Assembly: GCA_041879425.1 (NCBI GenBank)
Contig: CP090854.1
Coordinates: forward strand, 2,852,001-2,916,000
Source: Vibrio pomeroyi
GTDB lineage: Bacteria > Pseudomonadota > Gammaproteobacteria > Enterobacterales > Vibrionaceae
DNA: 64,000 nt
Direction: 5' to 3'
Positions 9,201 through 19,629 of the stretch are shown here, one piece after another (positions within the stretch are counted from its first letter, which is position 1; each line of letters begins with the position of its first letter). The notes under the pieces are model-generated. The model saw nothing but the letters and a program-made list of their open reading frames with translations. It made no database searches and was not told the DNA's origin. A program made the translations under genes and the position numbers.

Positions 9201-10174
9201 CAATTAACCTTAAAGTGATCGTAACCAGTTAAGCTCCAACTTAATGGTTCACCATTATTGTGTAATTCAAAATATTCTACAGGTCTTATCTGGCCAATGC
9301 AGGTGACTTTTGTTCCAGTGTGTGACAAAGCACTTTCCAGTGAACCTTTATTTTCTTCCGGCACAGTAAAGCAAAGCTCATACTCTTCACCACTGGTCAA
9401 TGCGTACTGCTGCGCTGCAGTAATATCAGGTGCAAACTGGCGTAACTCTTGAGAAATAGGCAACGTGCTCACATCAATGCTTGCACCAACTTCTGAACGC
9501 TTCAGGATATGCTTGAGGTCAGCAATCACACCATCAGAAATATCAATCGCGGACGAAGCAAGGTTCACAAGCGCCTGCCCTGCTAGCACTCGTGGAGAGC
9601 TGATGTAGTGCCTCTCTTCAAGCTCAAGAGCATAAGGCTTAGCTTTGTTCTGTTCAGGGTTCAATAACACCTCTAGCCCAGCTTTGCTGTCGCCCAGATT
9701 ACCGGTTACGTAAATCCAATCACCAACCTTCGCACCATCTCTGCGTAGCGCTCGACCTTCTGGAACAAAGCCTTGCACAGTAAGCGTCAAGCTCAGCGGG
9801 CCTTTGGTAGTGTCTCCACCAATCAGTTGGATACCAAAGTAGTCAGCCAGTTTGAAAAATGAATCACAAAATGGGGCAAGCCATGCTTCATCAACTTCCG
9901 GCATGGTTAACGCAAATGAAACCCATGCAGGTGTCGCGCCCATAGCAGCAAGGTCGCTAATGTTAGACGCCAAGGCCTTGTGTGCGACCCAAGCCGGGTT
10001 CGCTTCCGCTAAGAAGTGAGTGCCCGCGACTAAGGTGTCCGTGCTGATCGCTATCTCAACATTGCTCGGTGCTTTAACCAAAGCACAATCATCGCCTGCT
10101 GCCAGATGTACGTCTTTACGTTGTGGTTGTCGATTTACAAAATATTTTTCAATCAGGTTAAATTCGCCAGACAT
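9200..10174 (-). CDS. thiL: ThiL, thiamine-monophosphate kinase
   Basis: Phosphorylates thiamine monophosphate to the active cofactor thiamine diphosphate. 324 residues (E. coli 325). Seen: GEFNLIEKYF at the N-terminus, the Mg/ATP-binding AAGDDCALV, the GGDTTKGPLSLTLTV segment and AIDISDGVIADLKHI. I prefer the ATG at 10174, because GGG lies six bases upstream, over a GTG at 10177 that is too close. It follows nusB after a terminator-like hairpin and is coupled to pgpA. Confidence 0.95.
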   Translation of the reverse strand: MSGEFNLIEKYFVNRQPQRKDVHLAAGDDCALVKAPSNVEIAISTDTLVAGTHFLAEANPAWVAHKALASNISDLAAMGATPAWVSFALTMPEVDEAWLAPFCDSFFKLADYFGIQLIGGDTTKGPLSLTLTVQGFVPEGRALRRDGAKVGDWIYVTGNLGDSKAGLEVLLNPEQNKAKPYALELEERHYISSPRVLAGQALVNLASSAIDISDGVIADLKHILKRSEVGASIDVSTLPISQELRQFAPDITAAQQYALTSGEEYELCFTVPEENKGSLESALSHTGTKVTCIGQIRPVEYFELHNNGEPLSWSLTGYDHFKVN

Positions 10175-10240
10175 CACATGCCCTATCTTTAGTCTTCATA
10201 AAAATCACTGTAATTATTGGTATTACAGAAATTTAGTTAC

Positions 10241-10270
10241 AAAAAAGGCCAGCATAAAAGCTGACCTTTA
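10241..10270 (-). terminator. Hairpin terminator between nusB and thiL
   Basis: On the minus strand AAGGTCAGC, a 6-base loop and GCTGGCCTT are followed by a run of T. It has the form of an intrinsic terminator inside an otherwise co-directional operon, so thiL-pgpA may rely on read-through or on a promoter of its own. Confidence 0.65.
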
Positions 10271-10289
10271 GATTCAATATACGAACGTC

Positions 10290-10757
10290 TTATTTCTTAC
10301 GAACGTGCGGTGCAGCTTTATCAAGCACACCGTTAACAAACTTATGGCTGTCTTCTGCTGCGAATACTTTCGCAAGTTCGATAGCTTCGTTGATAACCAC
10401 TTTGTATGGTACATCTTCGCGACGAGTCATCTCGTACATAGCTAAACGTAGAAGCGCTAGTTCCATCAGATCCAGATCTTGCATAGGACGAGATACGAAT
10501 GGACGAAGCTTGCTATCAAGTTCCATGTGGCTAAGAGCAACACCAGTTAGCAGGTCGCGGAAGTATGCAACGTCTGTTTCTGGCATAGCAAGTGCAGGTT
10601 CTGCAGCATGATGCTCTTCTTCATCATACTTACCACCAGATAAGAACTGTTCTTCAACGGTAGCAATATTTTCTTTAGTAATTTGCCAAGAATAAATTGC
10701 TTGTAGAGCAAATTGACGTGCGTTACGACGTGCGGCTGGTTTCACACTGGCCCCCAT
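10290..10757 (-). CDS. nusB: NusB, transcription antitermination factor
   Basis: With NusE (S10) it binds boxA RNA and supports antitermination of rRNA operons. 155 residues, all-helical. The start [19 protein letters not shown] and the end [31 protein letters not shown] are strongly conserved. Its ATG overlaps the ribH stop codon by one base (TAATG), showing translational coupling. Confidence 0.96.
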   Translation of the reverse strand: MGASVKPAARRNARQFALQAIYSWQITKENIATVEEQFLSGGKYDEEEHHAAEPALAMPETDVAYFRDLLTGVALSHMELDSKLRPFVSRPMQDLDLMELALLRLAMYEMTRREDVPYKVVINEAIELAKVFAAEDSHKFVNGVLDKAAPHVRKK

Positions 10758-11227
10758 TAGGAATCGATTTCAGAAAGAACGTTGATCATCTCAAGTGCGC
10801 TAAGTGCTGCTTCTGCACCCTTATTACCAGCCTTGGTTCCTGCGCGTTCAATAGCTTGATCGATCGTATCAACAGTAAGAACACCAAACGCTACTGGAAG
10901 AGAGTATTCCAGAGACACTTGTGCCAAACCTTTATTACATTCACTACAAACATAGTCAAAATGAGGCGTACCGCCACGAATTACTGTACCAAGAGATACA
11001 ATCGCATCGAACTTACCTGTTTTTGCAACGCGCTGCGCTACAAGTGGAAGTTCAACTGCACCAGGGCAACGAACAACAGTGATGTTGTCTTCGCTTACTT
11101 GTCCGTGACGCTTTAAAGTATCGATTGCACCAGAAAGTAAACTTTCGTTAATAAAACTGTTGAAACGAGCAATAACGATAGCAATTTTTGCATTTGGCGC
11201 TGGGAAGCCACCCTCGATCACTTTCAT
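10757..11227 (-). CDS. ribH: RibH, 6,7-dimethyl-8-ribityllumazine synthase
   Basis: Builds the lumazine precursor of riboflavin and forms an icosahedral shell in many species. 156 residues from the ATG at 11227, which has a fine ribosome-binding site (AAGGAAGG) and the standard MKVIEGG start. A longer in-frame extension upstream lacks support. Catalytic His89 lies in [10 protein letters not shown], and the phosphate-binding region is near residue 127. It is separated from ribBA by about 280 bases without a clear terminator. Confidence 0.96.
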   Translation of the reverse strand: MKVIEGGFPAPNAKIAIVIARFNSFINESLLSGAIDTLKRHGQVSEDNITVVRCPGAVELPLVAQRVAKTGKFDAIVSLGTVIRGGTPHFDYVCSECNKGLAQVSLEYSLPVAFGVLTVDTIDQAIERAGTKAGNKGAEAALSALEMINVLSEIDS

Positions 11228-11506
11228 AAGCCTTCCTTTAACTATTTTCATCAAGTGAGAATCGCCGGATTCTAGCACAAAACTGTGAGCAATATCTAAT
11301 GCTAATTTAGCAGAACAGACACCGGAGATGTAAAGATGATAACGCAGTGCTGCTCCCAAGCGTATAGGAACAACAAGTCGCTAAGCATCTGCATTTAACG
11401 CACGAAAAATTAAGCTTAGCGACTGTGCTCTTTTGGCCTAATTCATAACCAAAAGAGCAATCAGAGTCATCATTGATTGTGTTGCTACAAATCAATATGT
11501 GAGTGG

Positions 11507-12616
11507 TTACTCACAAACGTATTCAACCACGTTAAGACCAAAACCACCTAGTGCATGGTAACGCTTAGTGCTTGAAGACAATAAACGCATATCATGAACG
11601 CCAAGGTCTTGTAGAATCTGAGAGCCTACGCCAACACGACGCGAAGTACCTTGCTTCTTAGCCATCGTTGGTTGTTCGTTCTTATCTTGAGCTTCGAACG
11701 TCTTCACTTTGTGGATCAGAGAATCAGACGACTCTTCGTTGCCAAGAATCACCAACACGCCGCCTTCGTCGCCAATACGCTTCATCGCTTTATCTAGCGA
11801 CCAGCTACGTTCAGTACCACGATCAGAATGAAGTAGATCGGTGAAGGTATCATGCAGGTGAACACGAACCAGTGGAGCTTCGCCCGTTAGGTCGCCTTTT
11901 TGCATTGCGTAGTGGATTTGATTATCGATAGTGTCACGGTAAGTCACGAGTTCAAAGTCACCGAACTCAGTAGGTAGGTGGCACTGTGCAACACGCTCAA
12001 TCGTGGTTTCTGTGTTGTTACGATATTCGATCAAGTCAGCAATCGTGCCTAGCTTGATGTCGTGCTTTTCAGCAAACACTTCAAGATCAGGGCGACGCGC
12101 CATAGTGCCGTCGTCATTAAGGATCTCAACGATAACCGATGCTGGTTCACAGCCTGCTAGACGAGCTAAATCACAACCTGCTTCTGTGTGACCAGCGCGA
12201 GTCAGAACACCTCCGTCTTGCGCTGTTAGTGGGAAGATATGACCAGGTTGTACAAGGTCAGCCGCTTTTGCATCTTTCGCTACTGCAGCTTGAACCGTAA
12301 CAGCACGATCTGATGCAGAGATACCCGTCGTCACACCTTCAGCAGCTTCAATCGAAACCGTAAAGTTTGTTGTGTACTGGGCATTGTTGTCTTGAACCAT
12401 AGGCGCAAGACCCATGCGGCTTGAGCGCTCTTTAGTCAGCGTTAGACAGATTAAACCACGGCCGTACATCGCCATGAAGTTAATAGCTTCTGGCGTAACA
12501 TGTTCTGCTGCCATGATCAGATCGCCTTCATTTTCGCGATCTTCATCATCCATCAGGATAACCATTTTTCCTAGGCGAATGTCTTCAATAATTTCTTGAG
12601 GAGTACTAATTGGCAT
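11507..12616 (-). CDS. ribBA: RibB with degenerate GTP cyclohydrolase II-like domain (RibBX type)
   Basis: The N-terminal domain (about 1-205) is 3,4-dihydroxy-2-butanone-4-phosphate synthase with the acidic signature [11 protein letters not shown] at 23-33 and [13 protein letters not shown]. The C-terminal domain (about 206-369) aligns in position with GTP cyclohydrolase II, but the zinc-binding block (normally HSECLTGD...RCDCG) reads [15 protein letters not shown]. The three cysteine ligands are gone, and the catalytic stretch is eroded. The frame is intact, so this is a divergent domain and not a pseudogene. Known: such RibBX variants occur in Proteobacteria beside a separate ribA. Only the RibB activity can be predicted. 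Confidence 0.92.
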   Translation of the reverse strand: MPISTPQEIIEDIRLGKMVILMDDEDRENEGDLIMAAEHVTPEAINFMAMYGRGLICLTLTKERSSRMGLAPMVQDNNAQYTTNFTVSIEAAEGVTTGISASDRAVTVQAAVAKDAKAADLVQPGHIFPLTAQDGGVLTRAGHTEAGCDLARLAGCEPASVIVEILNDDGTMARRPDLEVFAEKHDIKLGTIADLIEYRNNTETTIERVAQCHLPTEFGDFELVTYRDTIDNQIHYAMQKGDLTGEAPLVRVHLHDTFTDLLHSDRGTERSWSLDKAMKRIGDEGGVLVILGNEESSDSLIHKVKTFEAQDKNEQPTMAKKQGTSRRVGVGSQILQDLGVHDMRLLSSSTKRYHALGGFGLNVVEYVCE

Positions 12617-12724
12617 TGTTCTATATCCTTTGAAATGGTTCTGCTTCCTAGAACCGACACTATTTAAACCTGATGATATTGCTTCGCTTTACAAAGTGAT
12701 GCTTAACGCACTTTGTCTCAACGA

Positions 12725-13381
12725 TTAGGCAAAACCATTCTGCTGTAAGAATTCCATCGTCAATCGAGATTCAGGCTCAGACTCTTGCTGTTGGCCTTGA
12801 AGTAGACGCTCCATGTAGCGTGCTAGCACATCGACTTCTAAATTCACTTTACGACCGACATTGAATTGGTCGATGGTGGTTTCTGACGAGGTATGAGGAA
12901 CGATCGTCAGCTTGAATGCATTCTTACGTAAATCGTTCACGGTAAGACTAATACCATCAACAGTTACCGAACCTTTTTGAGCTACGTACTTTGAGATTTC
13001 AGCCGGCATTTCTACCCAGAACTCAATGGCACGGCCAACTTGGTTACGCTCAACAATCTCGCCCACGCCATCCACGTGACCCGATACGATGTGACCACCG
13101 AAACGAGTCGTCGGTAGCATCGCTTTCTCTAGGTTCACCTTGTCGCCTGCTTGGTAATCGACAAAACCCGTTTTTTTCAGGGTTTCAAGCGAAAGGTCTG
13201 CACTGTAGCTGTGGTCGTTGAACTCAACAACCGTCAAACAAACACCATTGGTAGCGATACTATCGCCTAACTGAACGTCAGCCATATCAAGCTTACCAAC
13301 GTTAACCGTTACGGTGATGTCTTCTCCGCGGGGAGTGATTGCACTCAATGTACCTACGGCTTCTACAATTCCTGTAAACAT
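12725..13381 (-). CDS. ribE: Riboflavin synthase, alpha subunit
   Basis: Dismutates two lumazine molecules to riboflavin. 218 residues made of two similar beta-barrels. The first starts MFTGIVEAVGTL and has SIATNGVCLTV; the second has GSVTVDGISLTVND near residue 138. The pseudo-repeat is typical of the family. It lies between ribD and ribBA in the same operon. The name follows usage in which ribE (E. coli ribC) is riboflavin synthase. Confidence 0.95.
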   Translation of the reverse strand: MFTGIVEAVGTLSAITPRGEDITVTVNVGKLDMADVQLGDSIATNGVCLTVVEFNDHSYSADLSLETLKKTGFVDYQAGDKVNLEKAMLPTTRFGGHIVSGHVDGVGEIVERNQVGRAIEFWVEMPAEISKYVAQKGSVTVDGISLTVNDLRKNAFKLTIVPHTSSETTIDQFNVGRKVNLEVDVLARYMERLLQGQQQESEPESRLTMEFLQQNGFA

Positions 13382-13447
13382 TTTAAAACTCTTTTTGTTG
13401 TCAACGACATGTATCTAGTGAGCGGATTTGTTTCCACTATCGTTTCG

Positions 13448-14560
13448 TTACGTTCGGTTTCGAAATACGGGTTTCGCTACGATGCGAATATCCACACCAA
13501 CCTGTCGAACATCTTTAATTTCTAGGTCAATCACATCAGACATTGAGGTGAGCCCTAATGCGCCCATCAAACCTCGTCCGTCACTGCCCATAAGTTTAGG
13601 TGCTAAATAGAGGATTAGCTCATCCACCAGCTGTGCTTCAATCAAGCTTTTTGCCAACGTGGCGCCCGCTTCGACCCAAATATGGTCGATATGATTGGCA
13701 GGTAATTGGCGCATCAGATCGTGCAAATCTAGCTGACCTGTCTCAGTAGTGCCGACTTCTATATCAGCCGATGCCTCTGCGACTCTTAATACGGGTGTTG
13801 GCGATTGGTATAGCTTGAGCTCAGGACGCAGCTCATTTTGGCGATCAAGAATCACGCGAATCGGCTGACGTAGCTCGTCTTCAGCGTAATTAGCTTGAGC
13901 GCTGCTTGGTAATTCAGCCCAACGAACATTCAGCGATGCGTTGTCTTCAATCACCGTTTGGCTAGTTGATAACACCGCACCGGACTTTGCTCGATAATTC
14001 TGAACATCACGACGCGCTTCTGGCGATGTGATCCACTGGCTTTGACCATTTGCCAATGCAGTTTGCCCATCAAGGCTGGCTGCCATCTTAAGCTGAACAA
14101 AAGGCATGCCTGTTTGCATACGCTTGATAAATGCAGGATTCAAATCGAGAGCATCTTGCTCAAGCAAACCGATTTCAACCTCAATACCCGCATCACGTAG
14201 CATGTTGATGCCACGCCCTGCGACTTTAGGGTTTGGGTCCTGCATGGCGCAAATCACTTTCGAAACTTGAGCCTTAATCAAACCCTCAGCACATGGCGGC
14301 GTTCGACCATAATGAGAACAAGGTTCTAGCGTAACGTAAGCTGTTGCGCCTTTTGCCTTATCACCGGCCATTCGCATGGCATGCACTTCAGCATGAGGTT
14401 CGCCCGCTTTAGCATGAAAACCTTCACCAACAATCTGACCATCGGTTTGTACGATGACACAGCCCACATTTGGGTTTGGCGCAGTGGTGTAAATGCCGCG
14501 TTTCGCTAATTGAATAGCACGCGACATCATTTGAAAATCTAGGGGAGTAAAATTAGACAT
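13448..14560 (-). CDS. ribD: RibD, bifunctional pyrimidine deaminase/reductase
   Basis: Catalyses deamination and then reduction of the 2,5-diaminopyrimidine intermediate of riboflavin. 370 residues. The cytidine-deaminase-like zinc site is His56-Ala-Glu58 (PHAEVHAM) with Cys81 and Cys90 (LEPCSHYGRTPPC). The reductase domain begins near residue 147 (PFVQLKMAASLDGQTA). It starts 10 bases after nrdR, the common nrdR-ribD linkage. Confidence 0.96.
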   Translation of the reverse strand: MSNFTPLDFQMMSRAIQLAKRGIYTTAPNPNVGCVIVQTDGQIVGEGFHAKAGEPHAEVHAMRMAGDKAKGATAYVTLEPCSHYGRTPPCAEGLIKAQVSKVICAMQDPNPKVAGRGINMLRDAGIEVEIGLLEQDALDLNPAFIKRMQTGMPFVQLKMAASLDGQTALANGQSQWITSPEARRDVQNYRAKSGAVLSTSQTVIEDNASLNVRWAELPSSAQANYAEDELRQPIRVILDRQNELRPELKLYQSPTPVLRVAEASADIEVGTTETGQLDLHDLMRQLPANHIDHIWVEAGATLAKSLIEAQLVDELILYLAPKLMGSDGRGLMGALGLTSMSDVIDLEIKDVRQVGVDIRIVAKPVFRNRT

Positions 14561-14570
14561 GATTGAGGGG

Positions 14571-15020
14571 TTAGTCCTCTAATTTAGCGATTTCTTCGCC
14601 AAACTCTCGGATGTCTTCAAAGCTGCGGTAAACAGAGGCAAAACGGATGTACGCCACTTTATCCAATTCTTTCAATTGGCCCATCACAAGATTACCGATC
14701 ATCTCGCTTGGTACTTCACGCTCACCAGTTGCACGGAGTTGTGACTTAATCGTACTGATCGCAAGTTCAATTGCATCAGCACTCACTGGGCGTTTTTCTA
14801 GGGCGCGCTGAACACCACCGACCATTTTATCTTCATTAAATGGTTCGCGGTTTCCATTCGACTTAATGACTTTAGGCATCACAAGTTCTGCCGATTCAAA
14901 CGTAGTAAAACGTTCGCTACATGCAAGGCATTGACGGCGACGACGAACCTGATGGCCATCGGCTACCAGTCTTGAATCGATTACTTTAGTGTCGTTCTCT
15001 GAACAAAAAGGACAATGCAT
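14571..15020 (-). CDS. nrdR: NrdR, ATP-cone repressor of ribonucleotide reductase genes
   Basis: 149 residues. An N-terminal zinc ribbon (CPFC at 3-6 and CLAC near 32-35) is followed by an ATP-cone (about 49-139) starting [18 protein letters not shown]. It senses dATP/ATP and binds NrdR boxes at nrd promoters; I saw none in this window. It is the first gene of the rib-nus-thi-pgp operon, and its start has a near-perfect ribosome-binding site (GGAGGTGAT). Confidence 0.96.
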   Translation of the reverse strand: MHCPFCSENDTKVIDSRLVADGHQVRRRRQCLACSERFTTFESAELVMPKVIKSNGNREPFNEDKMVGGVQRALEKRPVSADAIELAISTIKSQLRATGEREVPSEMIGNLVMGQLKELDKVAYIRFASVYRSFEDIREFGEEIAKLED

Positions 15021-15076
15021 ATCACCTCCAAATAATTGAATATCAGTGTAACGGAATTGCCAAACGTTAGGAAAGA

Positions 15077-15100
15077 AAAAGGGCCAATTAAGGCCCTTTT
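15077..15100 (-). terminator. Terminator downstream of proBA
   Basis: Stem AAAAGGGCC / GGCCCTTTT with a 6-base loop lies between proA and nrdR, both minus strand. A further A on the left extends the U-tract for proA. Confidence 0.82.
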
Positions 15101-15174
15101 GTGTGGTGATTCATTGATTATTGCTACGCGATAGCAATTTCTAAATGAGCTGAGGAGGAAAATTAACGAGAACG

Positions 15175-16425
15175 TTAACCTCGAACTAAATAGTTCGCTT
15201 TGCCCACCCATTTGTAGCTTGTCAGTTCTTCTAAACCCATTGGTCCGCGAGCATGCAGTTTCTGGGTAGATACCGCCACTTCTGCACCTAAACCAAACTG
15301 TGCACCATCAGTAAAGCGAGTAGATGCATTCACGTAAACCGCAGCAGAACCTACCGAGTTAATGAAGCGCTCAGAGCTTTCTAGACTGTTAGTCATGATT
15401 GCGTCTGAGTGACTCGCGTTGTGTACGCGCATATGGTCAATCGCTTCTGCAACGTCCGCAACCACTTTCACGCCCAGCGTGTAGCTTAGCCATTCAGTAT
15501 CAAAGTCGCCTTCAACCGCATCACGTTGGTCTTCAAAACCAGTGAGCAATGATTTTGCACTCGAGTCAGCAACCAAGGTTACTTTGCCTGCTAAACGCTG
15601 TGTTAGCTTAGCAAGGAAAGCTTCAGCAACCGCTTCATGCACTAACAGCGTATCCAATGAGTTACATGCAGATGGACGTTGAACTTTTGAGTTTTCAACC
15701 ACATCAACAGACTTCTCAAGATCAGCACTCTCATCAACAAAGATATGGCTGATACCGAAACCACCGATGATAACTGGAATAGTACTGTTCTCTTTACACA
15801 TCTTGTGCAGACCAGCGCCACCACGAGGGATGATCATATCCACATAGTCGTCCAGTTTAAGCAATTGAGATACTAATTCACGATCCGGTTTCTCAATGTA
15901 CTGAACTGAAGCCGCAGGAAGTTCCGCTTTCTCTAGTGCAGACTGGATTACTTTAACCAGCTCCATGTTCGAGAAGAAGGTCTCTTTACCGCCACGTAGG
16001 ATGCTTGCGTTACCTGTTTTCAGACACAGTGCAGCAATATCGATGGTTACGTTAGGACGCGCTTCATAGATAACACCAACCACACCAAGTGGTACACGAC
16101 GACGAGACAGTGACATACCGTTTTCCAGTACTTTACTGTCAATCTCGCTACCTACCGGGTCATTCAGGCTAATCACGTTACGAACATCGTTAGCAATGCC
16201 TGTTAAGCGCTCTTCATTAAGAAGTAGACGATCAAGCAGTGCGTCAGTTAAACCCGCTTCGCGACCTAATTCGATGTCTTTCGCGTTCGCTTCTAAAATC
16301 GTTGCTGCGTTTGCTTCTAGCTCATCAGCGATGATCGCCAATGCTTTATTCTTTTGCGCCGTAGATGCGGTCGCTAGGTGGAAAGCAGCCTCTTTTGCTG
16401 CGATACCCATGTTAGTTAAATCCAC
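15175..16425 (-). CDS. proA: ProA, glutamate-5-semialdehyde dehydrogenase
   Basis: NADPH-dependent second step of proline synthesis. 416 residues (E. coli 417). The catalytic cysteine is Cys254 in [34 protein letters not shown] and ILRGGKE form the conserved nucleotide-binding face. The start codon is GTG at 16425, with AGGGAGAG upstream. It follows proB by 66 bases, one operon. Confidence 0.96.
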   Translation of the reverse strand: MDLTNMGIAAKEAAFHLATASTAQKNKALAIIADELEANAATILEANAKDIELGREAGLTDALLDRLLLNEERLTGIANDVRNVISLNDPVGSEIDSKVLENGMSLSRRRVPLGVVGVIYEARPNVTIDIAALCLKTGNASILRGGKETFFSNMELVKVIQSALEKAELPAASVQYIEKPDRELVSQLLKLDDYVDMIIPRGGAGLHKMCKENSTIPVIIGGFGISHIFVDESADLEKSVDVVENSKVQRPSACNSLDTLLVHEAVAEAFLAKLTQRLAGKVTLVADSSAKSLLTGFEDQRDAVEGDFDTEWLSYTLGVKVVADVAEAIDHMRVHNASHSDAIMTNSLESSERFINSVGSAAVYVNASTRFTDGAQFGLGAEVAVSTQKLHARGPMGLEELTSYKWVGKANYLVRG

Positions 16426-16491
16426 GTTTAACTCTCCCTAAATTCTGTCTGTCTTTGGATGCAAAAAGGCGATTCGCCTTCTCATCACGAG

Positions 16492-17631
16492 CTATTCTTG
16501 GATTACAACAAGGTCGTCACGGTGAATGACTTCTGACCCGTAATCGTAACCAAGAATGTCGCCAATATCTTTACTGTGCTTGCCTGCTATTTTTGCTAGG
16601 TCTTGGCTTGAATAGCTAGCGATACCACGCGCCACTACCTTGCCTTTACTGTCTGTGACTTGGGTGACTTCACCACGAGAAAACTCGCCTTGAACTCGAA
16701 TAACCCCTTTTGCCAACAAGCTGCTGCCTTTGGTGTTAACGGCGTTTACTGCGCCATCGTCGACCACAATATCGCCTGCTGAAGCAGGGCCAGCTAAAAT
16801 CCAACGCTTACGGTTTTCAAGCGCTTCAGCTAACGGTAGGAAACGTGTGCCTTGTGGGTTGTCACTCAGTGAGTCGAACACCACGTTTTCAGCACTGCCT
16901 GCTGCAATAATAACTTCAATACCGGCACGACGAGCAATATCCGCCGCCTGCAGTTTTGTTGCCATGCCGCCAGTACCCAACGTTGTACCGCTGCCGCCTG
17001 CGATCTTGCGCAGTGTGTCATCAATCGTTTTCACTTCTTTGATGAGCTCAGCATTCGGATCTTTACGAGGGTCAGCCGTAAACAGGCCTTTTTGGTCAGT
17101 TAGCAGTAAAAGCTTATCCGCACCGCATAAAATACCAACCAGTGCCGACAAGTTATCGTTGTCGCCCACTTTAATTTCGTTGGTCGCTACTGCATCGTTT
17201 TCATTTACGACCGGAATAATGTCGTGTTCAACGAGTGCGTTGATCGTGTCACGTGCATTCAAAAAACGCTCGCGATCATCAAGATCAGCACGAGTCAGTA
17301 GCATCTGGCCAATTTTAAGGCCATAGATAGCAAACAAAGACTCCCAAACTTGAATCAACTGGCTTTGCCCAACTGCCGCAAGCAACTGTTTGCTCGCCAT
17401 TGAGTTGGGAAGTGCGGGGTAACCAAGGTGCTCACGTCCTGCTGCAATTGCGCCAGACGAAACCATAACCACAGAGTGGCCTTGTTTTTTTAATTCAGCA
17501 CATTGACGAACCAGCTCAACCATGTGAGCACGATCTAATGCCAATGTTCCACCAGTTAAGACACTGGTACCCAGTTTAACAACGACAGTTTTACGCTGTG
17601 TTGTTGTCCCGCTTTGATGATTTGTTGTCAT
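16492..17631 (-). CDS. proB: ProB, glutamate 5-kinase
   Basis: Phosphorylates glutamate as the first, proline-inhibited step. 379 residues from the ATG at 17631; the frame is open 45 bases further but that extension resembles no family member. An amino-acid kinase domain (about 15-275) contains [18 protein letters not shown] and [13 protein letters not shown]-terminal PUA domain (about 285-370) has GSSLLAKGV and KHSKDI. Confidence 0.96.
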   Translation of the reverse strand: MTTNHQSGTTTQRKTVVVKLGTSVLTGGTLALDRAHMVELVRQCAELKKQGHSVVMVSSGAIAAGREHLGYPALPNSMASKQLLAAVGQSQLIQVWESLFAIYGLKIGQMLLTRADLDDRERFLNARDTINALVEHDIIPVVNENDAVATNEIKVGDNDNLSALVGILCGADKLLLLTDQKGLFTADPRKDPNAELIKEVKTIDDTLRKIAGGSGTTLGTGGMATKLQAADIARRAGIEVIIAAGSAENVVFDSLSDNPQGTRFLPLAEALENRKRWILAGPASAGDIVVDDGAVNAVNTKGSSLLAKGVIRVQGEFSRGEVTQVTDSKGKVVARGIASYSSQDLAKIAGKHSKDIGDILGYDYGSEVIHRDDLVVIQE

Positions 17632-17700
17632 GAAGTCTTTTATGGATAAAACAAATAAGAGGTGATGTTTTAGCAATCAACAGGGGAATTCACAAGTAGA

Positions 17701-17724
17701 AAAGGTGCGAAATCGCACCTTTTT
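17701..17724 (-). terminator. Terminator downstream of crl
   Basis: Perfect 9-bp stem AAAGGTGCG / CGCACCTTT with a 4-base loop, between crl and proB. It separates crl from proBA and is A/T flanked on both sides. Confidence 0.83.
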
Positions 17725-17752
17725 GCTTTATAGAGAAGAGTAACCTTTAAAA

Positions 17753-18142
17753 TCAGACGAATTCGACAGACTCTTCGTCTAATTGAATACTGATTTCAAA
17801 CTTACTTTGAAGTTCATCAACCAGTTTTTGGTGGAAGGCTTCTTGAGTTCGAGACACCTCAGCGACCGCCTTTTTAGGCAGTGGTAAAGAATCCCAGTTG
17901 CCTTCAATGTTGTATTTACCGATGTTGTACTTCGCCGAATATCCCTCTTCCGACTTATCCAATTCCAACCACCAACCCCAGAACTCACGTTCTTCTGGTG
18001 ATTTTTTATCGTTCACACACACAGACAAGCAATCAAAAAGATAGTGGCCTTCTTCTGATTGCGGCTCCCTCAAATAAGGACCAATGGCCTTTAAAACGTT
18101 TAACAAGCGATAATGCGTTGGTTCTTGTGTCACTTCTGACAT
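17753..18142 (-). CDS. crl: Crl, RpoS-holoenzyme assembly factor
   Basis: Binds sigma-S and helps it compete for core RNA polymerase. 129 residues. The family core is plain: [20 protein letters not shown], then [21 protein letters not shown], and later a W-D-x-L-P segment. The conserved FWGWW block supports a functional protein. The start ATG has CGGAG upstream. The frsA-crl neighbourhood agrees with other gammaproteobacteria. Confidence 0.94.
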   Translation of the reverse strand: MSEVTQEPTHYRLLNVLKAIGPYLREPQSEEGHYLFDCLSVCVNDKKSPEEREFWGWWLELDKSEEGYSAKYNIGKYNIEGNWDSLPLPKKAVAEVSRTQEAFHQKLVDELQSKFEISIQLDEESVEFV

Positions 18143-18286
18143 ATTGAATCTCCGTTTTCAATGTTAAGAATGACGTTACTCAGACTGCAATACGTAGAAA
18201 ATACGCAGTTGGATTTTATAAATTTTCTCTGAGTATCAGGTACTTAATCTGTACACTTTTCATGCTTAACTAATTTCGGAGAAATG

Positions 18287-19540
18287 TCATCTAAATAATT
18301 CATCCTCAAGCCACTTTATCGCCAATTCGAGGGATTGCTCATAACCTTGTGTAATTGATTTAGCTTTGATTTTCTTCGCTTTACCGTAATCACTGTAAAT
18401 AGCAACCAGTTGATTATCCATTGGTGGTGATACTGGGTCCCCTTCTAAGGCTAATGCCAAGATAGGAACACGGGTTTTGCTGTTCGACAGCAGCCCTTGC
18501 ACCTTAAGTGACCACGCCATCAACTGCCCAGAAAGGCTATTAATATCCACCGCACCTTTACCAAGGCGAGAAGCCAGCACATCTAAGTGCATCTTCGGCA
18601 TCTGCTTAAGTTTATCGGCATGAACAAAGATATCGTGGATAGGCGCACCAAGAGATATACACGCTTTGATCTTCTGTTGCTCAACGAACGACAATCTCAC
18701 CATAGCGTTACCACCGAAGCGAAAGCCAAATAAGCCCACCTTGTGATGATCAACCCAAGGGATGTTCGGTAGCTCATTCAATACCGCTTGGTGTAAGCAT
18801 GAAGAGTCTTCCGTTAACGGCCAATGAGAACTATGACCTATCGATGGCATGTCTACCGTCAGCATCGCAATGTTCTTAGGTGCTAAATAATCCCTAAACA
18901 AACGCCACATATCTGTTTGTAAGCTATCCAAGCCCGCACTCACGATAACAACCGGTTGAGGCTTATCTGTTTTCGCTAGGTGCAAATTCGCTTTGATCTT
19001 CTTGTTCTGGTAAGGCACCTCAATCTGCTTAACGATCAGCTTGGTGTGCTTAATCGCCTCCGAATAGGCCGCGTTTGCCAATACCTGAGCCTGAGCCGCC
19101 AGGTTATCGTTCTTTAGGTGTGGGTAGCCCGCAATGCTGAAACACAAAGACGCCGAGAACAACTCTTCCGCCATCTCTTCACCGCTCTTTTCATGAGAAC
19201 GGTTCTGGTGTTGCATGCCTAGCTTGGTCCACTCGTATGCCCAGTTGCCGCTGCGGTAGCCCATCACGGTATCCAACCACTCATCGGTTGTGCGTGAGTT
19301 GTCTGACGATGCGATTCGCGACAATACCGCCTCTTGCTCAATTGGGTTAACGCCTTGCCATACCCACTGAAGACGTCTTAGGTTTCGATACCAAGATAAA
19401 TTTTGCTGTTCACGCTTCTCATCCAATAACGCTTCAGAGCTTGGCATGTATTGTGTCAGCATTGAGGTCTCTTTGGCCTGCTTGTGTTTTACAAACAAGG
19501 TTTCCGAAAGGTTCGAGCTCGTTTCTTCTGATTCAGACAT
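18287..19540 (-). CDS. frsA: FrsA (YafA) alpha/beta-hydrolase family protein
   Basis: 417 residues from the ATG at 19540, which gives the family start MSESEETSSNLSETLFVKHK; the longer open frame upstream is unsupported. The alpha/beta-hydrolase core begins near 190. The usual nucleophile elbow GxSxG is replaced by GFRFGG, a known peculiarity of this family whose enzymatic role has been disputed. Known: in enterobacteria it is linked to fermentation/respiration balance through interaction with the sugar phosphotransferase protein IIA-Glc. It lies next to gpt and crl. Confidence 0.92.
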   Translation of the reverse strand: MSESEETSSNLSETLFVKHKQAKETSMLTQYMPSSEALLDEKREQQNLSWYRNLRRLQWVWQGVNPIEQEAVLSRIASSDNSRTTDEWLDTVMGYRSGNWAYEWTKLGMQHQNRSHEKSGEEMAEELFSASLCFSIAGYPHLKNDNLAAQAQVLANAAYSEAIKHTKLIVKQIEVPYQNKKIKANLHLAKTDKPQPVVIVSAGLDSLQTDMWRLFRDYLAPKNIAMLTVDMPSIGHSSHWPLTEDSSCLHQAVLNELPNIPWVDHHKVGLFGFRFGGNAMVRLSFVEQQKIKACISLGAPIHDIFVHADKLKQMPKMHLDVLASRLGKGAVDINSLSGQLMAWSLKVQGLLSNSKTRVPILALALEGDPVSPPMDNQLVAIYSDYGKAKKIKAKSITQGYEQSLELAIKWLEDELFR

Positions 19541-19584
19541 TGGGATACTTAATAAGAAATGGTTGTCACTAATCATATAAAAAA

Positions 19585-19608
19585 AAATGACCCTATAAAG
19601 GGTCATTT
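19585..19608 (-). terminator. Terminator downstream of gpt
   Basis: Stem AAATGACCC / GGGTCATTT preceded on the plus strand by a long A-run, which forms the U-tract of the minus-strand permease-gpt transcript. Confidence 0.82.
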
Positions 19609-19629
19609 CTCAAAAAACTAAGTTTACGC

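Noticed and set aside
11228..11359. N-terminal extension of RibH by 44 residues
   Set aside because: The internal ATG at 11227 has an excellent ribosome-binding site and gives the family-typical length.
11228..11506. FMN riboswitch (RFN element) near rib genes
   Set aside because: I looked in the ribBA-ribH and nrdR upstream spacers and found no conserved RFN core; Vibrio normally carries it before a separate ribB elsewhere.
11507..12100. RibBA C-terminal half as a pseudogene
   Set aside because: The frame is intact over the full length and the same degenerate form is known in many Proteobacteria.
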